A stretch of 64,000 bases of DNA from Rachycentron canadum (GCA_038496675.1 CM076655.1:24327301-24391300); one strand, 5' to 3'; numbered from the stretch's first letter, positions 44,394-56,163 are shown. Program-made: numbers and translations. Notes: generated by a model not told the origin, from the sequence alone.

Positions 44394-44735
44394 GGCTATG
44401 TCCCAATTCAGGGGCCACATCCTTCAGAGGACGCGGTCTACTAAAGTGGTGGGGCCCATCGTAGCCATGCTGCACAAAGTGTGGTCCCTGTCGATGAGCA
44501 ACCTTGACAACATGTTACTTATTTTTCAGGCTCTCTGTCGGTCTTGTTTGCTTCCGTTATCACCATGAATCTTGGGATAGGTTCCCCCCCGTTGGATCCT
44601 TTGTTGTCCACGAAAAAGAAAGTCACATTTCTCTGCCACATTTTTAGGAGCCTTTGAAATGGGACAGTCCAGTGATGCAATCGCTCTTCAAATGCAGCCT
44701 CTGAAGGATGAGGCAACTGAATTGGGGGACAGTTT
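44394..44735 (+). mobile_element. Family B element, copy 4 (best complete copy)
   Basis: The left edge reads ATGTCCCAATTCAGGGGCC and the right edge 'gcctctgaaggatgaggcaactgaattgggggacag', forming terminal inverted repeats. The interior has 'gcacaaagtgtggtccctgtc', 'aaccttgacaaca', 'atgaatcttgggatagg', 'cctttgttgtcc' and 'gagcctttgaaatgggacagtcc'. It is about 340 bases long without coding capacity. Confidence 0.8.
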
Positions 44736-45529
44736 AAGTAATGATACCATTTCATACTTCTTTTAAAGTGAGGCTTCTCATCCTGTTTAGCTTGTCAGCT
44801 TAAAACTAAGCAGTTCAAGAGTTTTTCTCTTGTCTAGCACAATGAACCCTGCAAGGCTAAAACTAAGATTAGGAAAATATGATTTATTGGAGAAAAGTGT
44901 AAAAATATATATATATTGATAAGACTGATAAGTCTTAGAGGTCAAGCTTTTCACAATAAAGCTCATAAAAACAGACGAGCCCCCCTCAGGCCAGTTTATC
45001 ACCAGTTTAACAGGTTCAGTGAATCGTCTGCAGTGCTGGGACAAATGTCAAAATGGCCGCCGCGTCAGCAAGGTAAATAAATAACATTTAGGACGAGCAC
45101 ATCAGGGGGAACATTACCCTGATCAAAGTCATAAAACCTGCATCAGATGGGACTTTTAATGTCTTTTACCAGGTGGGTGGGGCTTAGCACTCTAGGGAGA
45201 CGCTCCTTTATTTATCACTCTCTTCATGGCTCCATCCGTCCTCTCGTTCTCTCTGTCTGTCCGTCTCTCCCCGCAGCTGCCAGCTGGCAGCAGCTCTGTG
45301 GGCTCATCAATAAGACTGGCAGATCGGAGATTGATGACGGTGACTAACAGAGAAGAAACTGTCCATCTGACAGATGATCCTCCTATAGAGAGACCCGTAG
45401 ACAGACATGGCGAGGGCTTTAATTGCGCTGCACCAAGTGTCAACCCTACGTCACATCACCCATCGGTTGAACATGACGAACATGTTGTATGAAAGAAGAC
45501 TTGAAACTAGAGACGGAGGCCGTAAACTT
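44736..45529. other. Gene-free unique sequence
   Basis: No exon or recognised repeat. A short (AT)n lies at 44906-44918. Confidence 0.4.
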
Positions 45530-45642
45530 ATCAGGCCATTTTCACATAGACTTCAATGCAATCTGACTTCTTTTCACAACCACCGGAGTCGCCCCCTCAT
45601 GGTCACATTGACTTCACTTCACAGCCTACGTCCACTTTTATT
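45530..45642 (-). repeat. Family C dispersed repeat, copy 5
   Basis: This contains CATTTTCACATAGACTTC, 'aatgcaatctgacttcttttcacaacc' and 'gtcgccccctcatggtca', then 'cctacgtccactttta'. Confidence 0.7.
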
Positions 45643-46079
45643 TTACAGTGCATGTGCTGCACGCAGGAGGAGGTGGAGGGACTTGTTGCTAGGCTACCAC
45701 TTCAGGTATTTGTGCTAAGCTAGGCTAACGAGACCGGTGTGGATGGATTTCACTGTCGTCTCCAAATCTAAATCGTTCGTGTCCAAAAGGAAATTGAAAT
45801 GTAAGACAGAAGCAAAGTAGAAATAAAGATGCATATTTGATGTTGAATGAGGCTTCCCTGATGATGTGTCACATTTAAAGTGCCTAAAAAGTTTGACACG
45901 AGTCGTCTCATAAATTCCTTGATGGATGTGGGTCATCGTATTTACAGCCTGCAGTCCAGAGTAGATTAAAGTGCAGGTTAACCTCACAGAAAGGTCAGCG
46001 TGGCACCTCTGAGGTCATGAAACTGACGACTGTCGCTTCCTGACTGGCATTGTGGGTTAGACAGAAATCAAGACGACTG

Positions 46080-46145
46080 AATCTCAGACTTAAAAAAATA
46101 AAAATTTAAAAAAATTAAAAAAAAAAAAGAAATAAATAAAAGAAA
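46080..46145. repeat. A-rich low-complexity tract
   Basis: A-rich sequence with AAATAAAT and AAATTAAA words. No gene lies in the surrounding 45643-46255. Confidence 0.85.
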
Positions 46146-46255
46146 TCTGGCACTGGACGTTTCCTACTGAGCCAAACGTCCCATCACACTGAAGATTCCT
46201 CAACACAGGAAAATCCATTGACTGCTGTTAGTGTGTGACCTGAGCTGCCTGCTGA

Positions 46256-46293
46256 GTGTGTGTGTGTGTGTGCGTGTGTGTGTGTGTGTGTGT
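46256..46293. repeat. (GT)n microsatellite with one GC interruption
   Basis: A run of about 38 bases. Confidence 0.95.
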
Positions 46294-46528
46294 AGCAGTA
46301 TGGCTAACAAAAGGCGTAGAGCCATTAGGGAGAAAGAAGTTAACGATGACCATAAAGATGGAGGGAGGAAGTTATTGACTGCCATTTGTCTGTATTGTTG
46401 TGTGTGTGTGTGTATGTCTGTGTTTTCGTGCGTCAGTGTGTGTGTGTTACAAATGTATGGTCTTTTGTTTCAGGGTACACAAAGCCAGAGGTCAAACTAG
46501 TCAACAGACTGCAGTGCAAGGTGACAAC

Positions 46529-46529
<1 letters not shown>

Positions 46530-46574
<45 letters not shown>

Positions 46575-46579
46575 GTGTG
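46530..46579. repeat. (GT)n microsatellite with one GC interruption
   Basis: A run of about 50 bases. Confidence 0.95.
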
Positions 46580-47064
46580 AGTTTGTGTTTGTCCAGCTGG
46601 CTTGACTGACAGGTTGAGTAGTTATGGTAATGCTATTGCCGAGATGTGGCGTCATGTGACCAACTGTTACAGGTCAAACCGATGTCGCAGTCACATGGTA
46701 CACGCACATATGTAAACACAAACAAACGGCGAGCGGTGCTGCGTTTATGGGCTGTGGGGACTGCAGGAAAAAGGATCACTTCTGCTTGTTGTCAAAATTC
46801 CAGTTAATTTCCAAATAATTTCTGAAGAAGCATTAATTTAAAAGAGTTTTCCAGAAAAGAAAGAAAGTATTTATAGCTACATTGACTTCACTCATTCAAA
46901 TAGAGTGGAGAAACAACCGACCAATCAGAGGCTCGTTGCCTGGATCAATAACCAAACAACAAAATAACACGACAATTAGTGTATTTCTGTTGTCACTGCA
47001 TTTAGATGAACATGTGTTGCTTTTATACAGAGCTGTGTCCACAGTGAAACGCCTGAAACACCCA

Positions 47065-47199
47065 CACCCGCTCCACACACACACACACACACACACACAA
47101 CACGCACACCCGCTCCACACACACACACACACAAACAAACACACAAACACAACACGCACACCCGCTCCACACACACACACACACACACACACACCCGCT

Positions 47200-47251
<52 letters not shown>

Positions 47252-47290
47252 CGCACACCCGCTCCNCACACACACACACACAAACACATA
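47065..47290. repeat. Composite CA array with five CACCCGCTCC units
   Basis: The 10-base unit CACCCGCTCC occurs at 47065, 47107, 47159, 47192 and 47256, separated by CA runs of differing length. Three of the intervals end in 'acgcaca' just before the unit. One ambiguous base lies at 47266 immediately after the fifth unit, where the other copies have A. Open frames on both strands (Thr-His or Val-Cys rich) are artefacts. Confidence 0.95.
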
Positions 47291-48339
47291 CTTCAAGGGA
47301 TTCCCCTCCTGCAGGACAGGGAGCGTTTGTTTTTTCCTTCTGTCGCTCTCTGTTGTGGGTCATCCATTGTTGTCCTGTTCCTTCCTGTGTTTATATGTGT
47401 TAGCATAACCATATGTATGTGAGGGGTTAGGGTGGTTATCCCTTGGGGAGGGGGGGGGGTTTAACAGTCAAACGAGCCTACACACATCCTGAAAACCGAC
47501 CATATCCTGCTTCACTGCACAGGAAATGCTGACATCACTTCCGGTGTCTCGGTGAAATCCTATTGAAGTGATGGAGCTGGGTTTATGGAGCAAGGATGAC
47601 ACTCTTTCCAGAGATTAGACACATCCTTCCATTGACTCACTGCTGAAACAAACAAGAAAAAAAAAAAAATAGAGACCTGACAACATGGGCAGTAAAATGA
47701 ATTTGTCAAGTAAAGATTGTGATCATCTATGTCATTAATTTTAAAGCCTTTCTGGCCCTTGCTTCTCAAATCTGCTGCTTTTCTGTATATATAAGATTGA
47801 ATCTCCACAAACGTGATGAATATTTTACAGTATTTTCAGATGTTTTATTGACTAACTGATCAATCAATTCACCAAAACTTCACATAGGCTGAGGTCATCT
47901 TCAACTGGACCTTTGGTCTGTGGAGAAAAAACTGGACTGTGTGTATTTTTCTGGCAATAAAACCACCAGTGTTTAGCTGCCCCTCAGCTTTCACGTCTTA
48001 AAAGCACCTCACAAATATATAGAACCTGAGCTTTCTCTTAATTGTAGAGAGTTACAGCCTGAGACTGGTGGTCGATCTCAGTGGGGGAAGTTGAGCTTCG
48101 TTTATCAACGACTGCTCCGACAGAGAAGAACCATCTTGTAAAATGTGCTGACTGCTGTGTTTTTCTGTCTCTGCTCAGATCAATGACATGAGCCCGTAAA
48201 GCTGCGGACTTCTGCAACAGATCTTTGTTTGAATTCAGGTGTGAAAACTGGAGCAATAATCATTTCACCAGTTCAAGGGTTGAAATCAAATCATAGACTG
48301 TCTCTGAAAGTGGAGAGCCTTAAACCTGTATCATATCTA
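47291..48339. other. Gene-free unique sequence
   Basis: A 10-G run lies near 47449-47458 and a 14-A run near 47657-47669. No exon or repeat family was supported. Confidence 0.4.
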
Positions 48340-48490
48340 ACATACATCAGGGGGAAAAAGAGTCCGAATGTATTGAAGTCTATGGGAAAATGGCTTTACT
48401 TCTCACTTGATTTATTACCTCAGTAAATGTTTTAAATGGTCCATTCAGAGGAAAATAGATCATAAAGCAGGATATGAATTAAGGCATTGG
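48340..48490 (+). repeat. Family C dispersed repeat, copy 6
   Basis: This contains GAAGTCTATGGGAAAATG, 'tacttctcacttgatttattacctcagtaaatgtttt', then 'gaggaaaatagatcataaagcagga'. Confidence 0.75.
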
Positions 48491-49982
48491 ACGCCGACAC
48501 TGCTAACGGATGCGGGCGGCACAACGTTATTCAGGCCAAAAAAGAATCACCACGTTAAAACGGCAATCATGAGTACACACCATCTACTGCAGTTGTGAGG
48601 TGTGTATGTGTTTAGTCAGTTCATTCAGCCTCATCCGCCACCGTCCCTGAAACAGAGCTGCAGCAGCTACCTGCACAGGTGTGCTGATGGCAGACGTTTA
48701 ACTGGGTCATGTTACCTCATTAATTAAATTCCGACAAGGTTTTAGGGGTTTATTGAAGTTATTTATCGGGGATATTGTGCGTCCTTTAATGAATTATATT
48801 TGTTTAATGTGAGAACTGGCAGTGGAGTCAAATAGAAGATAATTGATTTCATCAGCTAGTGGTTGGTCCAGGGGGAGGGGCTTAAAGGGTTCATGGACAC
48901 TAGACAGGAGACTTTTGCAAATTGTATGTCATCTTCTGGTTTTTTTTTTTGTTCTCATTATTTTTGACTCAAGACACCTTATTATTTTTCTTAGACATTT
49001 GACCAAAACACTGAATATCAAAAAAAAAAAAAAAACATCTGGAAGTTGTTCACAGCCTTAGTGCTAAAGTTATTGGTGCAATACTTGGAACATTTTAAAT
49101 TCATTAAATTATACATGGAGTAAAATATAACATTGTAATCAAAGAAGACCAGGTTGCCTGAACACAGAAATGTGACATATACATGAAGATTAAAGTTTCC
49201 AATAAATACAACCACAAAGATCCTCAACATGTCACCTACTTTAATTAATGCAATCAGGAACGTCCATATGTAAAATGAATGAAATGAAGTCGGATCACGT
49301 GACTTCCTGTTGCTGGAAATAGATTCGTTGTTAACCCTCGTGTGTTTATACTCTTTTCTTACAAGATCACAGTCTGTTTTTGTGCGTGTGAATGAATTGT
49401 TTGTGCTGCCTTTGTATTTGCAAACTCACTCGCATCAAATTGGCCCTCGAGGGACGGATGCAGTGTTTTGAACTGAATCGAGGATGTGATCATCGGCAAG
49501 GATCTGGTTTTGCTGCCGAGGTTCACGTCGCTGACAAACGAGAGGCGGAGGCGTTGCCAAGAGGAAATACAAACGCTTTCAAATTAAAACAAACCACTGA
49601 CCTTTGTGAGTGCGAGACAGCGAGGCGTGGCTTTGAATCTCTGCGGCTGAACCCCTCATACTTGGAAGTACAAGTGTGTGTGTGTGTGTGTTCCTGCAGG
49701 TTTTGAGGGTTTTAATGACTTCTCCCATGTGTACAGACACAGCTTGGCTTTCAGCTGCTTCTCACTTTTTACTGCTACATCCTGCCTGTACACACTGTGT
49801 GTGAGTGTGCGCGAGTGTATTTGTGTTCTCGTGTCAGCACTGCTTCAGTAAGATGTGTGCATTTGCACGCGTGTGTGTGTGTGTGTGTGTGTGTATCTTG
49901 TGCATGCAGGTGATTTATCTAAGTCAGTGCTCGCTCGGCCGACCACCGCAGTTGAATCCTAATTCTCTCTCTCCCGCACACA
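48491..49982. other. Gene-free unique sequence
   Basis: An A tract lies at 49021-49035 and GT runs at 49674-49692 and 49870-49894. No exon was supported; the open frame at 49392-49706 has no recognised domain. Confidence 0.4.

Positions 49983-50018
<36 letters not shown>
49983..50018. repeat. (CT)n microsatellite
   Basis: A CT run of about 36 bases. Confidence 0.9.
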
Positions 50019-50020
<2 letters not shown>

Positions 50021-50107
50021 CCGTCAAAGAGCTGCTGTTCATTCAGAGCAAGGAGGATGGAGGGAAGGCTTACCCTCCTTCTTTACTTCCTTCTTTCCGT
50101 CATTCCA

Positions 50108-50162
50108 TCCTTCCTTCCTTCCTTCCTTCCTTCCTTCCTTCCTTCCTTCCTTCCTTCCTTCC
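50108..50162. repeat. (TTCC)13 tetranucleotide repeat
   Basis: Tandem TTCC units without interruption for about 55 bases. Confidence 0.95.
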
Positions 50163-50270
50163 TCATCCTCCTCAGGATCATTCCTGTCTCTCAGAGCTTT
50201 CATGAGTTTGCAGATTTACGGCGACGGACGCAGTTTTAGCAAAACTGTACTGTTAGATTTAATACTTGAT

Positions 50271-50336
<66 letters not shown>
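50271..50336. repeat. (CA)n microsatellite, about 66 bp
   Basis: A CA run with one ATACA interruption near 50301-50304. Confidence 0.95.
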
Positions 50337-50338
<2 letters not shown>

Positions 50339-50419
50339 GTGGAGCAGAGTGTATTTTTCTGCTCACAATCTCTCGTCCCTTTGTTTTTATCTGACAAACA
50401 AAACACTGACCCGCTCCCA

Positions 50420-50456
<37 letters not shown>

Positions 50457-50502
50457 TCTATTTCTCTATTTCTCTTTCTCTCTCTCTCTCTTTCTCTCTC
50501 TT
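50420..50502. repeat. (CT)n array with TTT interruptions
   Basis: (CT)n blocks broken at 4-20 base intervals by TTTC or ATTTC. Confidence 0.9.
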
Positions 50503-51049
50503 GCTCACACACTTTTCTTCCTCTGCATCTGTCTTGTATTATTTATCTGAATCATGTCATCATTCATAAGTGATAAACTCCCCTCAGAGTCAAACAGGAA
50601 GTCGCGAGAATGATGAGTCGGGGGAATGCGGTGCCATCTTTTTCTGCCACAGTCTCCCATTGGACCCTCCACCCCCCCCATGTCTCCCTCCTCCCACCCA
50701 AGCTCCCCCACAGTCCCTGGGAAAGACCCTATATGAGGCTGGGTGACATGAGAGAGCAGGGGAGGAGAGGACGTCCCGACCCGATGGGGCCGTAATGAGC
50801 ATTTTCTGATCAATAATTGAAGTTCCTGCGCTCGTTTCTCTTCGCTCAGACAGACTGAACGAGGCTGTAATCAGCTCTGAACGTCTGCAGGTCCCAGTTA
50901 AAGTCAATGAGTCATTGACGTGATGCTGAGCCGACTCTGTCGACAACCCTGTCGGTCCTCGCTAGTTACATTTCATCCAAAAACAACACTGTGTTGCATT
51001 TTCGCCAGATGATGATGACAATGATGAGCTGGAGACACAAGTTTTTCTT
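50503..51049. other. Gene-free unique sequence
   Basis: A C-rich stretch lies at 50667-50720. 50795-50940 looks like possible conserved non-coding DNA. No exon was supported. Confidence 0.35.
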
Positions 51050-51498
51050 TTCCCCCTTAAACTAGAGAATCAGCTCTTTCGAACAAAGTCAAAACAATGT
51101 CAGGTAAGATTGGAGTTTATCATATCGACAGAATAAAGACAGAGAGACATGGACAATAAGATATTTAGAGCATTAGAGGCTTTGGAGCTGATTTTTCATC
51201 ATTACTGCTCCAAAGAATGAGCAGAACTCAGATCAGATAAAGAGAGAAACTTCAAATCAGCTCTAGAACAACACAAACACATGTGTGTAGTTTTATGTGT
51301 TGAACTTTTCTTTGGTTATTCTGGTTTACAGTGTTTTTATCTAGAAAATAAGGGGAAAAGTTTTTTCTTGTTTTATGAGCTACTATCCCCTATTACAGGG
51401 TCTTTATTGGGTCACATATATAATTAGCTGAGGTTGAGCTGATTCTGAAGATGTGGAGACTTGGTGAAATTTAAAAAAAATGATGGTAAGAGGGTTAA
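51050..51498 (+). mobile_element. Family A element, copy 4
   Basis: The left part shares 'cttaaactagagaatcagctctttc' with copy 2, then jumps (about 180 bases missing relative to copy 2) to 'gacagaataaagacagagagacatgg'. It keeps the hairpin TTTGGAGC (51181-51188) and GCTCCAAA (51207-51214). It ends in 'gagggttaa'. No open frame of transposase size. Confidence 0.75.
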
Positions 51499-52258
51499 AA
51501 TGTAAAGATGAGACGCTTGCTGATAGTGATGATCCTGTCCTTGGTTTTATTGGAGACGACTGGGCGCAGGGAGGTCACAGCGATGGGATATTTAATGGTT
51601 GGTGCAGTCTGGCACTTTATGGGGTTTTATGTTGCGAGAGCACTCCAGCTCAGTGTGGGGTATCAAACTTTAAAACTTATGAAACAATCCAACCACATAT
51701 AAGAGTCTAATAAGCTTAAATACAGAGCAGACAACCTTTCACACAGCAGTAAACAACAACGAGCCTCTCACCAGTCCATGTTTGTGTCCTGGTTCCCAGC
51801 TGAGGCTCCATTTTTCCGCCCAGCTCCCTGTCATTACAGCCTCTCTGGAACGCCGCCGCTCGGTTAACCACGGCGTTCTCATGACCCCGCCCACCACTCC
51901 GCCCCCCTCCCCGGAAAAAAAAACCCACCGGTCCCACCGCCACAAACCAGTTCTGCCAAAACCGATCAGAAAATTCCTCAGCAGGAGGAACAAGGAGGGA
52001 GGAGGAGGAGAGAAAGGAAGGAGGCATTGAAGGAAGGGATGGAGGAGAAGAAAAAGCAGATATGGAGAGAGGAAGAGAGGAGAAGAATGGATAAAGAAAT
52101 AAGAGAGAGAGGCTAATGCAGTCTGATGTATTAATCACAGTCAGGGGTAATTGAGAGGCTGAGCAGGGGCTGGGCGAGCGAGCTGTCCTCCATCACTGTC
52201 TCATTCTCTTTCTCTCTCTGTAAACACTCCTACTGTACCACCTGAATATTAATATACT
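51499..52258. other. Gene-free unique sequence with a purine-rich stretch
   Basis: 51985-52110 is rich in GGAGGA and GAGAGA words. No exon was supported. Confidence 0.4.
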
Positions 52259-52285
52259 GCGTGTGTGTGTGTGTGTGTGTGTGAG

Positions 52286-52322
<37 letters not shown>
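52259..52322. repeat. Palindromic GT/CA microsatellite
   Basis: (GT)n at 52261-52283 is followed by A, then the perfect palindrome GTGCGCGCAC (52285-52294), then (AC)n to 52322. 52261-52318 is a 58-base palindrome with a single mismatched pair (A at 52284 opposite A at 52295). The sequence alternates purine and pyrimidine except at GAG/CAC. Confidence 0.95.
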
Positions 52323-52327
<5 letters not shown>

Positions 52328-52417
52328 AAGTGACTTATGGTGCAAGTGTCCTTACAAGAGTTCATGTTGTTATTCTTGTTTTTTGGCATCAGTGTTGGCT
52401 CAGTGAAATTGTGTGTT

Positions 52418-52440
52418 TGTGTGTGTGTGTGTGTGTGTGT
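52418..52440. repeat. (GT)n microsatellite
   Basis: A run of about 23 bases. Confidence 0.85.
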
Positions 52441-52567
52441 TGCGTGTTGTGTGTCTTTTTTGGCTGGCACATTCACTTATCCCATCCTCATGATTGCTAT
52501 TCAGTCCAGCATTTTGTGAACTCCTCATTAGCTGAGACAGGTCAGGGGTGTGTCCACCATGCGGCGA

Positions 52568-52833
52568 GGTCTCTGGACATGCTTAGCCTAGCTTAGCGCT
52601 GAAAGCAGGGGGGAAACTGCTGGCGTAGCCTAGCTGCGTCCTTAATTTAAAGAGTGATCTAGTTTACTGATGATGGGTAGATGGGTAATTAACCCAAACA
52701 GACAGGACTCTGGACGTGGCCCTGGGCTTCGGTGGCAATCGTGGGCCACTTGAACCACCTCCTCTGAGTCCACGTGGCCTCTGAAAAGGATTTCCCAAAA
52801 AGTTGGACTGTTCCTTTAACAGAGCAGTTTCTA
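52568..52833 (+). repeat. Family L dispersed repeat, copy 2
   Basis: 'cctagcttagcgctgaaagcagggggaaactgctggcgtagcctagctgcgtcc' is a diverged plus-strand match of 19812-19898. The downstream part ends in 'cccaaaaagttggactgttcctttaa', a usual edge of this kind of fish repeat. Confidence 0.5.
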
Positions 52834-55165
52834 CACACACACACACATAGAGAGAGAGGGAGCATAATTGGATAATAAGTTAGAAGATGTTGAGTCTCTT
52901 TCTCAATAGGTTTAATTTATTTTCCTGTTTATCATAAAGTATTTCTCCACTCACGCTGAGACGCCTCATTATTCACTCACACAGTAATCACTGGATACAC
53001 TGCAACATAACACAATGATGATAACACACAACAGCCAATATCTATAACATCACAAGCCCTCATAATGCAGACTAAAATATCCCCTGTAAACTTCTTTGTT
53101 GTGACTGACTGACTGACGCGTTGTTTGTGTCTCTTCGGCAACAGCCCTCTTCGTGTCTATAGTCTGGTCGGCACGGTTACAGCTGGCATCCTCCACTGAC
53201 CTTTTACCTTTCATTGTTGCTGTAGTAAAGAAACGCACGCATACGAACGTTACCTGTGATCCGTCCTGTCTGTGTTTCTGCTGCCACGGCCGCTGCCACA
53301 GTTACCGATCACAAAGACACGAAGCGTGAGGTTTTATATAACACGCACTAAGTTCGTGGTTGGCGATGATGCTGCTGATGTTGTTGATGGTTTAGTATGA
53401 TGGAGATGACTCTCCTATCGTGTTGCAGCTCTGAAGTTTAAAACTTGTGACAGCACATTTGCAATATATCTGATTTTAATCCAATTTCATGTCACAACAC
53501 TTCCTGTCATAATATTGTCTCAAGCGGAGGCCCTGCAGTCATGTCGTCAGTGATCAGCCACAGGAATCCAGTGCTGTGTCTCTCTGCGGTTAAACTGACA
53601 GGAAAAGCAGAGATTTAAATGTGATGATTTAAATTTGCTCATTATGACTCTGAGATCCACACTTGGGCAAAACATATGGGTAAAGACCAGCACAGTCACA
53701 ATGGGACGATATATCGGCCACGTCGCCACTCCTCAGCCTTGAAGCCAACTATCTGTCCTTTTTAATGATGTAATGCACGAACCTGTCTGCTCACCAATTG
53801 TGTCACAACCAATCAGATGTTTTGCTTTCTTCGTATGTACTTAGCAAAAGTAATATGTTTGGACTTTGGACATTTTTTCATCCCACCACAGGTCGTCGTG
53901 GCTGCAGGCAGCTCTTTGGTCCCTGGACGAAGTGCAGCTGCTATGAAGGACTGTCCATTTTCAGTTTTACCTCTAGAGGAAGTGGAATGAATGAATGGAT
54001 TATCTCTGGTTCCTACAACATCTGATACATACAAAAATACTCACCTATGGTTCGATTGTGGTGCAGTGGCTCTCATGAATTCGAGTTAGTCTGAATTAGG
54101 TCCAGACTCAGGGAAGTTTGGATTCATTTATTGAATGTAATTGCGGGGTTAGGTTTTTCTAATCTGGATTCCCTTCAGTAGCCAGGAATCAGGGGTTCAT
54201 TCGTGGGTTCTATGTTTGGACGCTACAGCTCGGTTTAGTTTTAGTTTATATTCGCAATTTAGACTTTAAAGTTTGAAACGATGGAATTGTCTTTTTTAAG
54301 CAGTTGTCTTTTGAAGATGAACAGATGTCAGGTTTAAAATTTCATGGAAGAATTCTGGATAATGAGGCATTTGTAAAAAAGAGGAGACAGCGACTTGATT
54401 GGCAGCAAATTGCTCCATGATTATTTAGAAACATATAAAGTTACATTGAACAGTGGTGACAGCCGATCACACTCAGCTCCCGCAGACTCTCCCCTCCTTT
54501 AGGATCTTTTGAGTCCAGTACCCAACAAAGTTCTGGATCTGCTTCATTGTTAAGTCTGTGGTTTGGTTGTGATGTTTCCAGTGAATTAAGACGCAGGGAA
54601 ACAGCCCCCGTCTCCACGTTGCTAGAAAACATTTGTTCTAGTTCACAGCAGGATTAAAGCTGAGAAACACACACACAAACAGAGTCTTTCATTCCCTTCT
54701 TTGTCTCTGGCCTTTAAAAAACAGTTATTAAATTATCTGCTGGCTGACAGAACCCAGCTTCCTGTTTCGGTGCGGCGAACAGACCGCAGCAAATTAACCG
54801 ATGAGGTGGAGCCGAAACCCACTGACAAACTGAGAATCAGCTCAACGTGAAGATGTGTGGTTTTCAGCCCTTCACTGCTACTAAAACATCTCTCAGTTTT
54901 AGTTTCATGACACTTTTCCTCACACTTTTATTTAACACTAATTTCAGAATAATGCTTGGTTGTGTAACTGCTGATGTTTCCTGACAGGGGATGTGTGTTT
55001 TGGGGAAACGGAGAGCTTCAGTTGGTGGGAGTCAGCTCATTATGTCCGAGTTTTAGGAAAGAAATCTTCGCTAATTGATGAGCAAATTGGCCAAGGATAA
55101 AATTTATCTTTCTTTGTGTTTTGGTTGACACAATAACTCAACAACAACACACAGTAGAAACCTTC
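52834..55165. other. Gene-free unique sequence
   Basis: No exon, RNA gene or family repeat recognised. This is one of the longest simple-repeat-poor stretches of the window. Confidence 0.4.
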
Positions 55166-55503
55166 TAAAGGTCCTATATTTGACTCCAGTGTTTTATTTT
55201 GAAATGTTGATACTTATAAGAAGTTGATGAAGCGAGGATCTCAACCTTTCTCCTGATTGGCTGTTTTCTGAGTGAGCCATGAAAAATATAGTAGATTTCA
55301 GGAAAATGCAAAGAGAGACCAAATCCTTCAAGGTTGGGTGGTGGGTCCAGTTGGGCGGGGCTTGGGGGCGTTTCTGAACAGGCTGTGAGCTTTTCTCTGT
55401 GGACTGAGACTTTTGATACTTTCACAGTATTAATATAGAACCTAGACCTGCTTTATAATCCAATAACACATGGAGGTCTATCTTGACTATATGGGGCCTT
55501 TAA
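55166..55503 (+). mobile_element. Family D MITE-like element, copy 2
   Basis: The left end reads TAAAGGTCCTATATTTGACTC and the right end ATATGGGGCCTTTAA, giving clear terminal inverted repeats. Interior motifs match copy 1 in order. The 'gggcggggctt' motif is kept, and about 60 bases present in copy 1 are absent. Confidence 0.75.
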
Positions 55504-55978
55504 TTTCTCTAAAGTATTGGTACTTTGAACATGCATGCTTTTTTGTCATGAGGATCATGACAGGACATCAGGAAATTCAAATACCTCTTGTTTAGAATAT
55601 CTTTTGACAATAATTTGATATGTGTTGAATCTTTCTGGCAAAGCTTGTATGTAAACCAAAATAGAGAGAATAACCATGGTCATGTTGGCACTTTCTTCCT
55701 AAAGAGACAGACCCAAGTGCTTCCAAAGAAAACGAATCAAACCAAACTGTTCATTTCGTTTTCCAGAGATTTTACTTGGCTGGTATGAGATCCATTGAAT
55801 AAAGTGCTATCTTTTACATTCTGTGCAGTCAGACTCACATTTTACAGCAACAGCTTTACGGCCAGGGGAGGAGGTCAAAGGTCAAAGAAAAATATCTGAG
55901 AGCCAGTTGGAGGAGTTTGGTTTGTGATCCATGAATCATGAATTCCAGTAAAGATAAAACAGCAGGAGGCCATTACAC

Positions 55979-56009
55979 CCACACACACACACACACACAC
56001 ACATACACA
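55979..56009. repeat. (CA)n microsatellite
   Basis: A CA run of about 31 bases with a TACA interruption. Confidence 0.9.
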
Positions 56010-56163
56010 CAGAATCAGTTTATTGAAAATTGCTTAACATGAAATTTCCTTGCTCACTGCGCTGGAACTCACACTGATAGCACAATGAGAGGGAAAAGGG
56101 AGGAGCTATTTTCTATGAATGTGTGTATACATATATATGAATATGTGTGTGTCTGTGTCTGTG

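Noticed and set aside
47065..47290. CRISPR-like repeat and spacer layout (10-base unit with variable intervals)
   Set aside because: The unit is too short, and the intervals are only CA dinucleotide repeats.
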